64,000 nt of DNA. Source: Erwinia sp050410775 (GTDB lineage: Bacteria > Pseudomonadota > Gammaproteobacteria > Enterobacterales > Enterobacteriaceae). This document shows positions 36,924 to 45,482 of the stretch, piece after piece. Under the pieces are notes generated by a model. That model ran no database searches and was not told the origin of the DNA. It worked only from the letters and a program-made list of their open reading frames with translations. Each line of letters starts with the position of its first letter. The first letter of the stretch is position 1. Location: the NCBI RefSeq assembly GCF_050410775.1, contig NZ_CP191229.1, one strand, 5' to 3'. Made by a program: the position numbers and the translations under genes.

Positions 36924-37277
36924 ATGCGAATAATTGTCTACGGCACCTTAAGACGTAAGCAAGGCAACAGTCATTGGATGACCAATGGGCAGTGGCTGGG
37001 CGATCATCTGATCGACGGCTATGAACTGTACAGTTTGGGTCTCTACCCTGGCGTGGTTACGGGTAGCGGGCAGGTTTATTGTGAAGTTTACCGCGTTGAT
37101 GCCTCAATGCTGGGCGAGCTGGATGCGCTGAGAACAAAGGGCGGGGAGTATAAGCGAGAGCTGGTGCCCACGCCTTACGGCAGCGCATGGCTCTATGTTT
37201 ATCAGCGTCCGGTGAAGGGGAAAAAACGTATCGATAGCGGCGACTGGCTGCTGCGTGACGTCCCGGAGAAGGGATAA
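36924..37277 (+). CDS. ytfP: gamma-glutamylcyclotransferase-like protein YtfP
   Basis: The 117-residue protein has the GGCT/AIG2 fold. The substrate-loop YGTLRRKQGN is at residues 5-14 and the acidic GEYKREL segment holds the usual catalytic-type Glu. E. coli YtfP has this fold but its physiological substrate is unproven. It starts 2 bp after tamB and ends the tamA-tamB-ytfP operon. Confidence 0.93.
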   Translation: MRIIVYGTLRRKQGNSHWMTNGQWLGDHLIDGYELYSLGLYPGVVTGSGQVYCEVYRVDASMLGELDALRTKGGEYKRELVPTPYGSAWLYVYQRPVKGKKRIDSGDWLLRDVPEKG

Positions 37278-37280
37278 ATA

Positions 37281-37310
37281 AAAACACCGCTCAGAGAGCG
37301 GTGTTTTTTT
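37281..37310. terminator. bidirectional terminator between ytfP and ppa
   Basis: A perfect 12-bp stem AAAACACCGCTC/GAGCGGTGTTTT with a 3-nt loop and T residues on both sides. It serves the convergent ytfP and ppa transcripts. Confidence 0.92.
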
Positions 37311-37325
37311 ATCGGACGGCGAAAA

Positions 37326-37856
37326 TTACTTCTTCGCTGCGCGCTCGAAAGAGCTCACGATTTCCGCTTTTGCAGCTTCGGCATTATCCCAGCCTTCCAC
37401 TTTCACCCATTTGCCTTTTTCCAGCGCTTTATACTGCTCGAAGAAGTGGGTGATCTGCGCGCGCAGTAGTTCCGGCAGGTCGTTCACATCTTTAATGTGA
37501 TCGTACTCTTTGCTCAGCTTGGTGTGCGGAACCGCTACCAGCTTGGCATCTTCACCCGCTTCGTCGGTCATTTTCAGCACGCCAACCGGACGGCAGCGAA
37601 TTACCGAGCCTGGCTGCAGCGGATACGGGGTCGGGACCAGCACGTCTACCGGATCGCCATCTAAAGACAACGTGTGGTTGATGTAACCGTAGTTGCACGG
37701 ATAGAACATCGCGGTAGACATAAAGCGGTCAACGAACAGGGCGCCGGTATCTTTATCGACTTCGTATTTAATCGGATCGGCGTTAGCAGGGATCTCGATA
37801 ACAACATAGATATCTTCTGGCAGATCTTTACCCGCTGGAACCTGGTTCAAACTCAT
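37326..37856 (-). CDS. ppa: inorganic pyrophosphatase Ppa
   Basis: Ppa hydrolyses pyrophosphate and so drives polymer synthesis. This family I enzyme has 176 residues from the ATG at 37856, as in E. coli; an ATG five codons earlier is ignored. The metal-binding signature DGDPVDVLV and the MFYPCNYGYI motif are present, as are KLSKEYDHIKDVNDLPE. It is on the strand opposite to ytfP. Confidence 0.98.
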   Translation of the reverse strand: MSLNQVPAGKDLPEDIYVVIEIPANADPIKYEVDKDTGALFVDRFMSTAMFYPCNYGYINHTLSLDGDPVDVLVPTPYPLQPGSVIRCRPVGVLKMTDEAGEDAKLVAVPHTKLSKEYDHIKDVNDLPELLRAQITHFFEQYKALEKGKWVKVEGWDNAEAAKAEIVSSFERAAKK

Positions 37857-38013
37857 GGTGAATTCCTTCATTCAGTCTTAAATCAAGTGACGCTCATTAT
37901 AGCCAACTGAATATGAAAGTATCCTTCCTTTTTGGCCTTTCGGAATGCTCCAGTTCTGAAAGCGCCGCGCCCGGCGCGTTTCGGCATCGCGGCACACTGT
38001 AGCGCGGGAAAAT

Positions 38014-38424
38014 TCAGCAATCATCCGGGTTCGCGCAGCCAGCCGCCGCCAGCGATCTCAGCGCCAACGTCTGGTTTTTAACAAGGTTCACTTCCTGCGC
38101 CGCTACTTCAACTGACGCCAGCGTTCCGTCGTCGCTGAGCCGGACTTTACTGGCTTCCAGCCAGCCGTCGCGGTATTTCAGCCAGGCGCGCTGCGCGCTG
38201 CGTAATTTGGCTTTTTGTGCATGATTAAGCCGCGTCATAAGATCGGCGTATGCCTTATTCATGTCACGCTCCCAGGCAAGATTTGCTGTGCGGTAACATT
38301 GCTGGATCGCCAGGGTAGTGGCGGCGCCATCAAGACACTGCTGCTCTGCTCTGTCAACCGGATTACCGTCAGCATGGCTGACAAAGGCGCACAGCAAGCC
38401 TGCTATCAGGAGGCTTTTTTTCAT
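38014..38424 (-). CDS. periplasmic DUF1311 (LprI-like) protein
   Basis: A 136-residue exported protein with a signal peptide (MKKSLLIAGLLCAFVSHADG) and a DUF1311/LprI domain. The signature spans CLDGAATTLAIQQCYRTANLAWERDMNKAYADLM and RSAQRAWLKYRDGW, each shown here as part of the pattern C-x12-C and W-x2-YRD. LprI in Mycobacterium inhibits lysozyme, and some relatives are similar, but that role is only a possibility here. Four cysteines in the mature part could form disulfides. Confidence 0.8.
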   Translation of the reverse strand: MKKSLLIAGLLCAFVSHADGNPVDRAEQQCLDGAATTLAIQQCYRTANLAWERDMNKAYADLMTRLNHAQKAKLRSAQRAWLKYRDGWLEASKVRLSDDGTLASVEVAAQEVNLVKNQTLALRSLAAAGCANPDDC

Positions 38425-38508
38425 TAAGTTATCCTTTTCATTGCGTTGCGGAGAATTGATCTAAATCAATTTAGTGGCGATGAGTGATGCCGGTCACATT
38501 ATATCTGC

Positions 38509-38536
38509 TAAAGGTTGGCGTCAGGCTGACCGATAC
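38509..38536 (+). promoter_or_regulatory. possible sigma-28 promoter of the second chemoreceptor
   Basis: TAAA (38509-38512), 16 bp, then ACCGATAC (38529-38536), which matches the FliA -10 GCCGATAA at 6 of 8 positions. The spacer is one base long compared with the usual 15. Confidence 0.4.
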
Positions 38537-38592
38537 CTTCCTCGTCTATTTCCATCCTGCCACATCTGCCTTAACGAGGATCACATAAGATC

Positions 38593-40155
38593 ATGCTTAG
38601 AAAAATCTCAATACGGAACGGCCTGTTAGTGCTTCTGGCGCTAATGACGCTAATGCTGCTCAGCGTCAGCGTGATGGGCATTGTTGCTATCAGCAAAGGA
38701 AACCGCTCCCTCGATGTGATTAACCGCATCCAGGGCATTGAGCAGAACAGCCTTTACCAGGCAAACGCGTTGCTGCTGCGGGCCAGGACGGCCGGTGCGC
38801 TCTCCATCAGGAAGCTGGAAATTGGACTTCTGGATGAGGCAGATGTAGCCACGGCACGTGCTCAGGAGTATGCGGAAAATTCACATAAATTGCTCAAGCG
38901 TTTTGTGGATGCCGGCACCGTGACGGCACAGGGTAAAACGCTGGCGGATGCGGTTGTCGCCAGCTACAACGACTATATTGATAGCGGCATTACTCCCATG
39001 CTGACTTCGCTACAGCAGCAGGACTCTGGCGAGTATTACCGCGTTCTGGAGGAGAACCTCTCCACGCTGAATGCCACCTTCAGTAAAGCGATGAATGATT
39101 TTAATCTCTATGCCGATCGGGTGACGGCAAACCAGCTGGCCGATGCGGCCAGAAATGAAAAAATGCTTACGCTGCTGATCCTCTTCTGCGGCATTCTGAC
39201 CGTGGCTTTGCTGACGATTTCCTGGATGTTACTGCGCTCGCTCCTGCTTAAACCGCTGGATGCCGCTATAGAACATCTGGAATTTGTCGCCGCGGGCGAT
39301 CTTACGCAGGCACTGCCTGAAGGCGGTAAAAATGAGCTGGGTCGCCTCAATACGGCGCTGGCCGATATGCAGGCTTCTCTGCAACTTTCCGTCAGCCGCG
39401 TGCGTGACGCCAGCCTGCAAATTGATACGGGCAGCCGTGAGCTCGCCTCCGGAAACCTCAACCTTTCCCAGCGCACCGAAGAGTCAGCCGCCTCGCTTGA
39501 GCAGACCGCTGCCAGCATGGAGCAACTGACCGCCACCGTGAAGCTGAACGCCGGGAACGCCGATCAGGCGCACCAGCTGGCGCGGTCGGTTTCCCATAGC
39601 GCCGATCGCGGCAGCGAGGTTGTCTGCTACGTGATTGAAAAAATGCAGCAAATCGCCAGCAGCTCTAAACGCATTGGCGACATTTTGGGCGTCATTGATG
39701 GTATCGCTTTTCAGACGAATATCCTGGCGCTGAACGCCTCGGTGGAAGCCGCCCGAGCCGGTGAACAGGGCCGTGGCTTTGCCGTGGTGGCGAACGAAGT
39801 CCGTAATCTGGCTCAGCGCAGCGCAACCGCCGCGAGAGAGATCCGTGAGCTGATCGTCGAGTCACAGGGCCGGGTGGATGAAGGATCGCAGATGGCAAGC
39901 CAGGCAGGAGAGACGATGGATGAGATTACCAGCGAAGTAATGCGGGTCACCACGCTGATGAAAGAGATCTCCAGCGCGTCACAGGAACAGAGCCGCGGTA
40001 TTGAGCAGGTGAATATGGCGGTGACGCAGATGGATGAAGTGGCGCAGCAGAATGCGGCGCTGGTCGAACAGGCGACGGCAGCCACCCAGTCGCTGGAAGA
40101 GCAGTCTCAGCAGCTGGTGCAGTCAATGGCGGTATTTAAGCTGCATATGGCCTGA
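38593..40155 (+). CDS. methyl-accepting chemotaxis protein (Tar/Tsr-type)
   Basis: A 520-residue chemoreceptor. Membrane segments are at about 8-32 and 190-213. The periplasmic domain between them (about 155 residues) is a four-helix bundle of the TarH type, but the Arg residues of the aspartate/serine site are not clearly in place, so the ligand is unknown. HAMP and the signalling domain follow, with the tip DGIAFQTNILALNASVEAAR. Methylation-helix Gln/Glu pairs such as RTEESAASLEQTAASMEQL are visible. The C-terminus (VFKLHMA) lacks NWETF. Confidence 0.94.
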   Translation: MLRKISIRNGLLVLLALMTLMLLSVSVMGIVAISKGNRSLDVINRIQGIEQNSLYQANALLLRARTAGALSIRKLEIGLLDEADVATARAQEYAENSHKLLKRFVDAGTVTAQGKTLADAVVASYNDYIDSGITPMLTSLQQQDSGEYYRVLEENLSTLNATFSKAMNDFNLYADRVTANQLADAARNEKMLTLLILFCGILTVALLTISWMLLRSLLLKPLDAAIEHLEFVAAGDLTQALPEGGKNELGRLNTALADMQASLQLSVSRVRDASLQIDTGSRELASGNLNLSQRTEESAASLEQTAASMEQLTATVKLNAGNADQAHQLARSVSHSADRGSEVVCYVIEKMQQIASSSKRIGDILGVIDGIAFQTNILALNASVEAARAGEQGRGFAVVANEVRNLAQRSATAAREIRELIVESQGRVDEGSQMASQAGETMDEITSEVMRVTTLMKEISSASQEQSRGIEQVNMAVTQMDEVAQQNAALVEQATAATQSLEEQSQQLVQSMAVFKLHMA

Positions 40156-40167
40156 CGAATCGCGGGC

Positions 40168-40206
40168 AAAAAAAGAGGGCCATCCTGAAGATCGCCCTCT
40201 TTTTTG
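40168..40206. terminator. bidirectional terminator between the chemoreceptor and fbp
   Basis: AGAGGGC/GCCCTCT stem, flanked by an A run before and a T run after, with a 13-nt loop. It suits both convergent transcripts. Confidence 0.85.
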
Positions 40207-40228
40207 TCGCCTGCAAAATGGCCGGACG

Positions 40229-41227
40229 TCAGGCGTCAGGATATTCGCGCAGGAAGCGTTCGGTATCCTCAACCATATCCGTATTGCCCACGAAGAAAGG
40301 CGAGCGCTGGTGCAGCGTTTCCGGCATCAGGTCCAGAATACGGTTGGCGCCGTCGCTCGCCTTGCCGCCCGCCTGTTCGGCCAGGAAAGCCATCGGATTG
40401 CACTCATACAGCAGGCGCAGCTTGCCTTTCGGGTGGCTGGCGGTGCTGGGGTAGAGGTAGATACCGCCCTTGAGCAGGTTACGGTGAAAATCCGCCACCA
40501 GCGAGCCGATATAGCGGGAGGTATAGGGACGATGGGTCGCCTGATCCTCTTCCTGACAGAACTTCAGGTACTTTTTCACGCCCTGAGGGAAGCGGATGTA
40601 GTTACCTTCGTTAATGGAATAGGTATACCCTTTTTCAGGAAACGCCATTCTCTCCGCGCTGAGGCAGAATACGCCCAGGGAAGGATCGTAGGTAAAGGCG
40701 TGTACGCCGCAGCCGGTGGTATAGACCAGCATGGTGGAGGAGCCATAGACCACGTAACCTGCCGCCACCTGCTGGCTGCCCGGCTGGAGGAAATCCTCTT
40801 CCGTTACCGGCGTACCCATCGGAGTGATACGGCGGTAGATGGAGAAAATCGTGCCTACAGAGACGTTAACGTCGATATTGGAAGAACCATCAAGAGGGTC
40901 CATCAGCACCACGTACTTGCCGTTCTCCACGCCTTCGAAGATCACAATCTCATCTTCTTCTTCTGAAGCGATACCGGCAACGATACCGCGCGCTTTCAGC
41001 GCCGCTTTCAGCTTTTCGTTAGCGAACAGGTCGAGCTTCATCTGCTGTTCGCCCTGAATATTCTCAGCCCCGCTGGCGCCTAAAATATCGACCAGTCCGG
41101 CTTTGTTGATATCGCGGTGAATAATTTTCGCACCCAGCTTGATGGCGGAAATCAGCGCCGTCAGTTCGCCGGTGGCGTGAGGAAAGTCGTGTTGCTTCTC
41201 GACGATAAATTCGCCTAACGTTTTCAT
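40229..41227 (-). CDS. fbp: fructose-1,6-bisphosphatase class 1
   Basis: Fbp converts fructose 1,6-bisphosphate to fructose 6-phosphate in gluconeogenesis. The 332-residue protein has the metal-binding DPLDGSSNIDVNV motif and GIASEEEDE, as in E. coli, where it is inhibited by AMP and glucose 6-phosphate. The N-terminal MKTLGEFIVEKQHDFPHATGE is the family's. It is divergent from mpl, with 168 bp between. Confidence 0.98.
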   Translation of the reverse strand: MKTLGEFIVEKQHDFPHATGELTALISAIKLGAKIIHRDINKAGLVDILGASGAENIQGEQQMKLDLFANEKLKAALKARGIVAGIASEEEDEIVIFEGVENGKYVVLMDPLDGSSNIDVNVSVGTIFSIYRRITPMGTPVTEEDFLQPGSQQVAAGYVVYGSSTMLVYTTGCGVHAFTYDPSLGVFCLSAERMAFPEKGYTYSINEGNYIRFPQGVKKYLKFCQEEDQATHRPYTSRYIGSLVADFHRNLLKGGIYLYPSTASHPKGKLRLLYECNPMAFLAEQAGGKASDGANRILDLMPETLHQRSPFFVGNTDMVEDTERFLREYPDA

Positions 41228-41395
41228 AACACTATCCCTGAATCTGCGGTTGAGCAGCAGCCTGAATTACAAACTGCCAACGAATGCGTACGCAGTTTAG
41301 CCGAATGAACGCGAAAGAACATAGGGCAAATCCGTTTCTTCCTTCCAGGGAGGGCGCTACACTGTGCCACGAACTTTTCAGTAAACGGACCTGTT

Positions 41396-42751
41396 ATGCG
41401 TATTCATATTCTCGGTATCTGCGGCACATTTATGGGCGGGCTGGCGGTTCTCGCCCGTGCGTTGGGTCATGAGGTGACCGGCTCAGATGCCAATGTTTAC
41501 CCTCCGATGAGCACGCTTTTAGAAAATCAAGGTATTGATTTAATAGAAGGCTACGATGCTTCTCAGCTTAATCCTGCACCGGATCTGGTCATCATTGGCA
41601 ATGCGATGACTCGTGGCAACGCCTGCGTTGAAGCCGTGCTTGAACGCAATATCCCCTATCTCTCTGGTCCGCAGTGGCTGCATGATTTCGTCCTGCGCGA
41701 TCGCTGGGTGATTGCAGTCGCCGGGACGCATGGGAAAACGACGACGGCGGGCATGGCCGCCTGGATTCTGCAAGCCTGTGGACTTGAACCTGGCTTTGTT
41801 ATCGGTGGCGTGCCGGGGAATTTTGCCGTTTCGGCCACCTTAGGCAAAAGCCCGTTCTTTGTGATTGAGGCGGATGAATATGACAGCGCCTTCTTCGACA
41901 AACGCTCCAAGTTCGTTCACTACTGCCCACGTACGCTGATCCTCAATAATCTTGAGTTCGATCATGCCGATATTTTTGACGATTTGCGGGCAATTCAGCG
42001 CCAGTTCCATCACCTGGTCCGTATTGTGCCGGGGCAGGGCCGGATCCTGGTCCCTGAGCACGACGTTAACCTGAAGCAGGTGATCGCCATGGGCTGCTGG
42101 AGCGAGCAGGAGAGCCTGGGCGAAGGCGGACGCTGGCAGGCGAAAAAGCTGACGGCGGATGCCTCCCACTGGGAAGTCTGGCTGGACGGCGAGCGCGTGG
42201 CGGAAGTGAACTGGGCGCTGGTGGGCGAGCACAATATGCACAACGGCATGATGGCCATTGCTGCCGCCCGACATGTGGGGATCAAACCGGAAGATGCCGG
42301 CCACGCCCTGAACGATTTCATCAACGCGCGCCGGCGTCTGGAGCTGCGCGGTGAAGCGAACGGCATCCAGGTTTATGATGACTTTGCGCATCACCCGACC
42401 GCCATTCTGGCGACCCTCACCGCGCTACGCAGCAAAGTCGGCGGCACGGCCCGCATTCTGGCCGTTCTGGAACCGCGCTCAAATACGATGAAGATGGGGA
42501 TCAGCAAAGAGGCGCTGGCGCCGGCGCTGGCCAGAGCGGATGAAGTTTTCCTGCTGCAGCCGCACCATATTCCCTGGCAGGTTTCGGAAGTGGCGGAGGC
42601 CTGCGTGCAGCCGGCGCACTGGAGCGCGGAGGTGGATACGCTGGTGGAGATGGTGGCGAAAGCGGCGCAGCCGGGCGATACCATTCTGGTGATGAGTAAC
42701 GGCGGCTTCGGCGGCATTCATCAGAAGCTGCTGGAGAGGCTGGCCGGCTAA
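41396..42751 (+). CDS. mpl: murein tripeptide ligase Mpl
   Basis: Mpl reuses the tripeptide L-Ala-gamma-D-Glu-meso-DAP released from old murein by joining it to UDP-MurNAc. It is a Mur ligase: N-terminal Rossmann ICGTFMGGLAVLARALGHEV (about 7-26), ATP loop GTHGKTTTAGMAAWIL, and the central NNLEFDHADIF motif. The C-terminal domain has DFAHHPTAILATL. Length 451 residues. Divergent from fbp as in E. coli. Confidence 0.97.
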   Translation: MRIHILGICGTFMGGLAVLARALGHEVTGSDANVYPPMSTLLENQGIDLIEGYDASQLNPAPDLVIIGNAMTRGNACVEAVLERNIPYLSGPQWLHDFVLRDRWVIAVAGTHGKTTTAGMAAWILQACGLEPGFVIGGVPGNFAVSATLGKSPFFVIEADEYDSAFFDKRSKFVHYCPRTLILNNLEFDHADIFDDLRAIQRQFHHLVRIVPGQGRILVPEHDVNLKQVIAMGCWSEQESLGEGGRWQAKKLTADASHWEVWLDGERVAEVNWALVGEHNMHNGMMAIAAARHVGIKPEDAGHALNDFINARRRLELRGEANGIQVYDDFAHHPTAILATLTALRSKVGGTARILAVLEPRSNTMKMGISKEALAPALARADEVFLLQPHHIPWQVSEVAEACVQPAHWSAEVDTLVEMVAKAAQPGDTILVMSNGGFGGIHQKLLERLAG

Positions 42752-42823
42752 GATTGGCCTGGATGGCTGTGCGGTCAGCGTAACCGGCCCGCAGCCAGCC
42801 AGAGGATGCCAGCGAACCATCAG

Positions 42824-42845
42824 GGCCCCTCTGTTAAGCGGGGCC
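42824..42845. terminator. hairpin between mpl and darP
   Basis: GGCCCC/GGGGCC stem with a 10-nt loop in the convergent gap; no clear T tract follows, so termination is uncertain. Confidence 0.35.
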
Positions 42846-42852
42846 GTCTGGC

Positions 42853-43398
42853 TTACTGAGCGCCGGCAAGCTCGCGCAGATACTGGAAAATCTGGCGGGC
42901 GGATTTTGGCGGTTTGCTGGCAGCTTTTTCTTTCTGCGCGTTGCGGATCATCGAGCGCAGCTGCTGACGATCGGCGTCGGGATAAAGATTCAGCACTTCC
43001 TGCATGGCGTCGTCACCCTGTTCAACCAGACGATCGCGCAGCACTTCCAGCTTGTGGAAAAGGGCAACCTGCTGGTTGTGGCGGTTCTTCAGCTTGTCGA
43101 GCGCCTGGCGGATAGGATCTTCATCACGCGAGCGCAGCATCTTGCCGATCAGCTGTAGCTGACGGCGACGGCCCTCTTTTTTGATCTTCTGAGCCAGTTC
43201 GATCGCCGCACGCAGATCTTCATCCAGCGGGATTTTATCCAGTGAGTTCTTGCTCAGCTCTACCAGTTCTGCACCCAGGCGCTTCAGCTCCTCGGCATCA
43301 CGTTTTATTTCACTCTTGCTGACCCAGATAATCTCTTCATCTTCTTCTTCTTCGTTATCTGGTACATCATCGAGCCAGTCGTCGGGCTGTTTGGTCAT
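42853..43398 (-). CDS. darP: ribosome biogenesis protein DarP (YjgA)
   Basis: A 181-residue acidic-then-basic protein of the YjgA/DUF615 family. In E. coli it associates with late 50S precursors and helps build the peptidyl-transferase centre. The N-terminus is strongly acidic (PDNEEEEDEEI, residues about 12-22), then helical and Lys/Arg-rich with KKEGRRRQLQLIGKMLR. The ATG at 43398 has a GGAG site and matches E. coli; the frame continues 32 codons upstream without homology. It is divergent from pmbA. Confidence 0.94.
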   Translation of the reverse strand: MTKQPDDWLDDVPDNEEEEDEEIIWVSKSEIKRDAEELKRLGAELVELSKNSLDKIPLDEDLRAAIELAQKIKKEGRRRQLQLIGKMLRSRDEDPIRQALDKLKNRHNQQVALFHKLEVLRDRLVEQGDDAMQEVLNLYPDADRQQLRSMIRNAQKEKAASKPPKSARQIFQYLRELAGAQ

Positions 43399-43560
43399 GG
43401 GAGGCTCCCTAAAAAAGAGGCTAATGCTATCAGGAAACTGAGGTACTGCGAAATTGTTCTCTGAGTCTGTTAGACTCAAATTAACCTTAAACACCGAAGA
43501 GTTTGCAAAACTGGCACAGGCACAGGCCAGAAAGCCCTCTGCTAATTATATGGTAGGTCG

Positions 43561-44901
43561 ATGAAATTACTCTCCCAAGTTGCAGAACAGCGTAAAACCC
43601 TCGAAGAGGCGGTCGCGACAGCACTCGATCTGGCTAAGGTCAGCACCGATGGAGCAGAGGTCGCCGTCACAAAAACGACCGGCATCAGCGTCAGCACCCG
43701 CTATGGCGAAGTGGAAAACGTCGAATTCAACAGCGATGGTGCGCTTGGCATCACCATTTATCATCAGAATCGCAAGGGCAGCGCGTCATCCACCGATCTG
43801 AGTCCCGAGGCGATCGCACGCACGGTGCAGGCGGCGATCGATATCGCCCGCTTTACCTCCCCCGATCCTTTTGCCGGCGTCGCGGATCGTGAGCTGCTGG
43901 CGTTTGATGCGCCAGATCTGGATCTGTTTCACCCCTCCGATCTCGATCCCGATCGGGCCATTGAGCTGGCGGCGCGGGCAGAGCAGGCCGCACTGAAAAC
44001 CGATACCCGCATTACCAACACGGAAGGCGGCAGCTTTAACAGCCATATCGGCATGAAGGTGTTCGGGAACAGCCACGGCATGATCCAGGGCTATTCCTCA
44101 AGTCGTCACTCCATCTCCAGCAGCGTGATTGCAGAGGCAAACGGCGACATGGAGCGTGATTATGCCTATACCATTGGCCGTGCCATGGAAGATCTGGCAT
44201 CGCCTGAATGGGTAGGTGAAGAGTGCGCCCGCCGTACGCTGTCACGCCTTTCACCGCGCAAACTTTCCACCATGAAGGCGCCGGTCATTTTTGCCGCAGA
44301 AGTCGCGACGGGCCTGTTTGGCCATCTGGTCGGGGCGATCAGCGGCGGCAGCGTCTACCGCAAGTCCACCTTCCTGCTGGATGCGATGGGGGAGCAAATT
44401 CTGCCGGAATGGCTGACCATCCAGGAGCAGCCCCACCTGCTGAAAGGGCTGGCGTCCTCACCGTTTGACAGCGAAGGCGTGCGTACCACACAGCGCGACA
44501 TCATCAAAGATGGCGTACTGCAAACCTGGCTGCTGACCAACTACTCGGCGCGTAAGCTGGGTCTGCAAAGCACCGGCCACGCGGGCGGCATTCATAACTG
44601 GCGCATCGCAGGCCAGGGCGACAGCTTCACGCAGCTGCTGAAAAGAATGGGCACCGGCCTGGTCGTCACCGAGCTGATGGGACAGGGCGTCAGCGGCATT
44701 ACCGGCGACTACTCGCGAGGCGCGGCCGGCTTCTGGGTGGAAAATGGTGAGATACAGTATCCGGTGAGTGAAATCACCATCGCCGGCAACCTGAAGGATA
44801 TGTGGCGTAATATCGTCACCGTTGGCAGCGATATAGAAACCCGCAGCAATATTCAGTGCGGATCCGTGCTGCTGCCGGAGATGAAGATCGCCGGGCAGTA
44901 A
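43561..44901 (+). CDS. pmbA: metalloprotease PmbA/TldE
   Basis: PmbA (TldE) forms a heterodimeric metalloprotease with TldD that processes microcin B17 and degrades CcdA; TldE itself contributes structure rather than metal ligands. The 446-residue protein has the TldD/PmbA N-terminal fold (VAVTKTTGISVSTRYGEVEN) and C-terminal segments GHAGGIHNWRIAGQG and GVSGITGDYSRGAAGFWVENG. The partner tldD is not in this window. A terminator follows at 44924. Confidence 0.97.
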   Translation: MKLLSQVAEQRKTLEEAVATALDLAKVSTDGAEVAVTKTTGISVSTRYGEVENVEFNSDGALGITIYHQNRKGSASSTDLSPEAIARTVQAAIDIARFTSPDPFAGVADRELLAFDAPDLDLFHPSDLDPDRAIELAARAEQAALKTDTRITNTEGGSFNSHIGMKVFGNSHGMIQGYSSSRHSISSSVIAEANGDMERDYAYTIGRAMEDLASPEWVGEECARRTLSRLSPRKLSTMKAPVIFAAEVATGLFGHLVGAISGGSVYRKSTFLLDAMGEQILPEWLTIQEQPHLLKGLASSPFDSEGVRTTQRDIIKDGVLQTWLLTNYSARKLGLQSTGHAGGIHNWRIAGQGDSFTQLLKRMGTGLVVTELMGQGVSGITGDYSRGAAGFWVENGEIQYPVSEITIAGNLKDMWRNIVTVGSDIETRSNIQCGSVLLPEMKIAGQ

Positions 44902-44923
44902 AAATGCCATCAGATCGGCTTTT

Positions 44924-44951
44924 AAAAAGCGTCCATCCGGACGCTTTTTTT
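44924..44951 (+). terminator. pmbA terminator
   Basis: AAAAAGCGTCC/GGACGCTTTTT hairpin with a 4-nt loop and a seven-T run. Confidence 0.92.
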
Positions 44952-45285
44952 ATTTCCTGGATATTTCGCACGTCCAGTGTAGGGTGCTTTTAAATCCGGT
45001 AATTTAAGCATCCGCTTTAAAAGATCTATTTTATTGTGCCGGGGAATGAATAAAACTATGGGATTATCGCCTTCAAAAACGTAATTGAGTGACATTGCCC
45101 TGATTAACATAATAGTTTCTGAAAAAGCATTTTATCCCGCAATTACAGAGGCCCACCTTTCCAGAAGCATTGCCATAGTCCCATGGTAATTATAAGTTTT
45201 TCCTATCTATTTCCTCCAGCAGGCTTTTTTGCTCACCGCGTAATGCGGGCAATATATTGGCTATGCATTATAAAGCCGATGTTTC

Positions 45286-45301
45286 TGTGATAAACCTCAA
45301 A
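45286..45301 (+). promoter_or_regulatory. CRP-like site
   Basis: TGTGA (45286-45290), six bases, TCAAA (45297-45301) matches the CRP consensus TGTGA-N6-TCACA at 9 of 10 positions. It lies about 190 bp before the cassette's first gene and would fit cAMP-dependent catabolic control. Confidence 0.6.
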
Positions 45302-45362
45302 TTAATGCATATTTTGTGTTGAATTAACGGTTTTGTGATTCAGTCGTCGCTAGGGGAGGGGA

Positions 45363-45382
45363 TTTCCACTTTGAAGTGGAAA
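45363..45382 (+). promoter_or_regulatory. tight 9+9 palindrome, candidate operator of the cassette
   Basis: TTTCCACTT, the two bases TG, then AAGTGGAAA form a perfect inverted repeat about 100 bp before the first cassette gene. The 2-nt centre makes it a better dimer-binding DNA site than an RNA hairpin. The cassette's own HTH/PRD activator is the obvious candidate protein. Confidence 0.55.
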
Positions 45383-45482
45383 AAGTCGGGCTACAAACCT
45401 GGCGCTGAGAACGTTAATTTGCCTGCATCAGGAATTAACGATGTTCCGCGCCAGTGCCGGAACGGAAAATGGGGAGTATAGC

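Larger units (their letters stand above)
44952..45482. promoter_or_regulatory. AT-rich control region upstream of the EF_0829-type cassette
   Basis: About 530 bp, visibly richer in A/T than the flanking genes, with no credible ORF. It contains the CRP-like site and the palindrome described separately, and should hold the cassette promoter. No clear -24/-12 (sigma-54) promoter was found. The boundary between backbone and accessory DNA lies here. Confidence 0.55.

Noticed and set aside
44922..45110. 62-residue minus-strand ORF downstream of pmbA
   Set aside because: It overlaps the pmbA terminator, has no clear ribosome site and resembles no family; composition looks like chance coding in AT-rich DNA.
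44952..45440. Sigma-54 promoter for the cassette, as in the Salmonella dga operon
   Set aside because: No TGGCAC-N5-TTGCA-like pair with correct spacing was found, and the regulator lacks a recognisable sigma-54-interaction ATPase domain.
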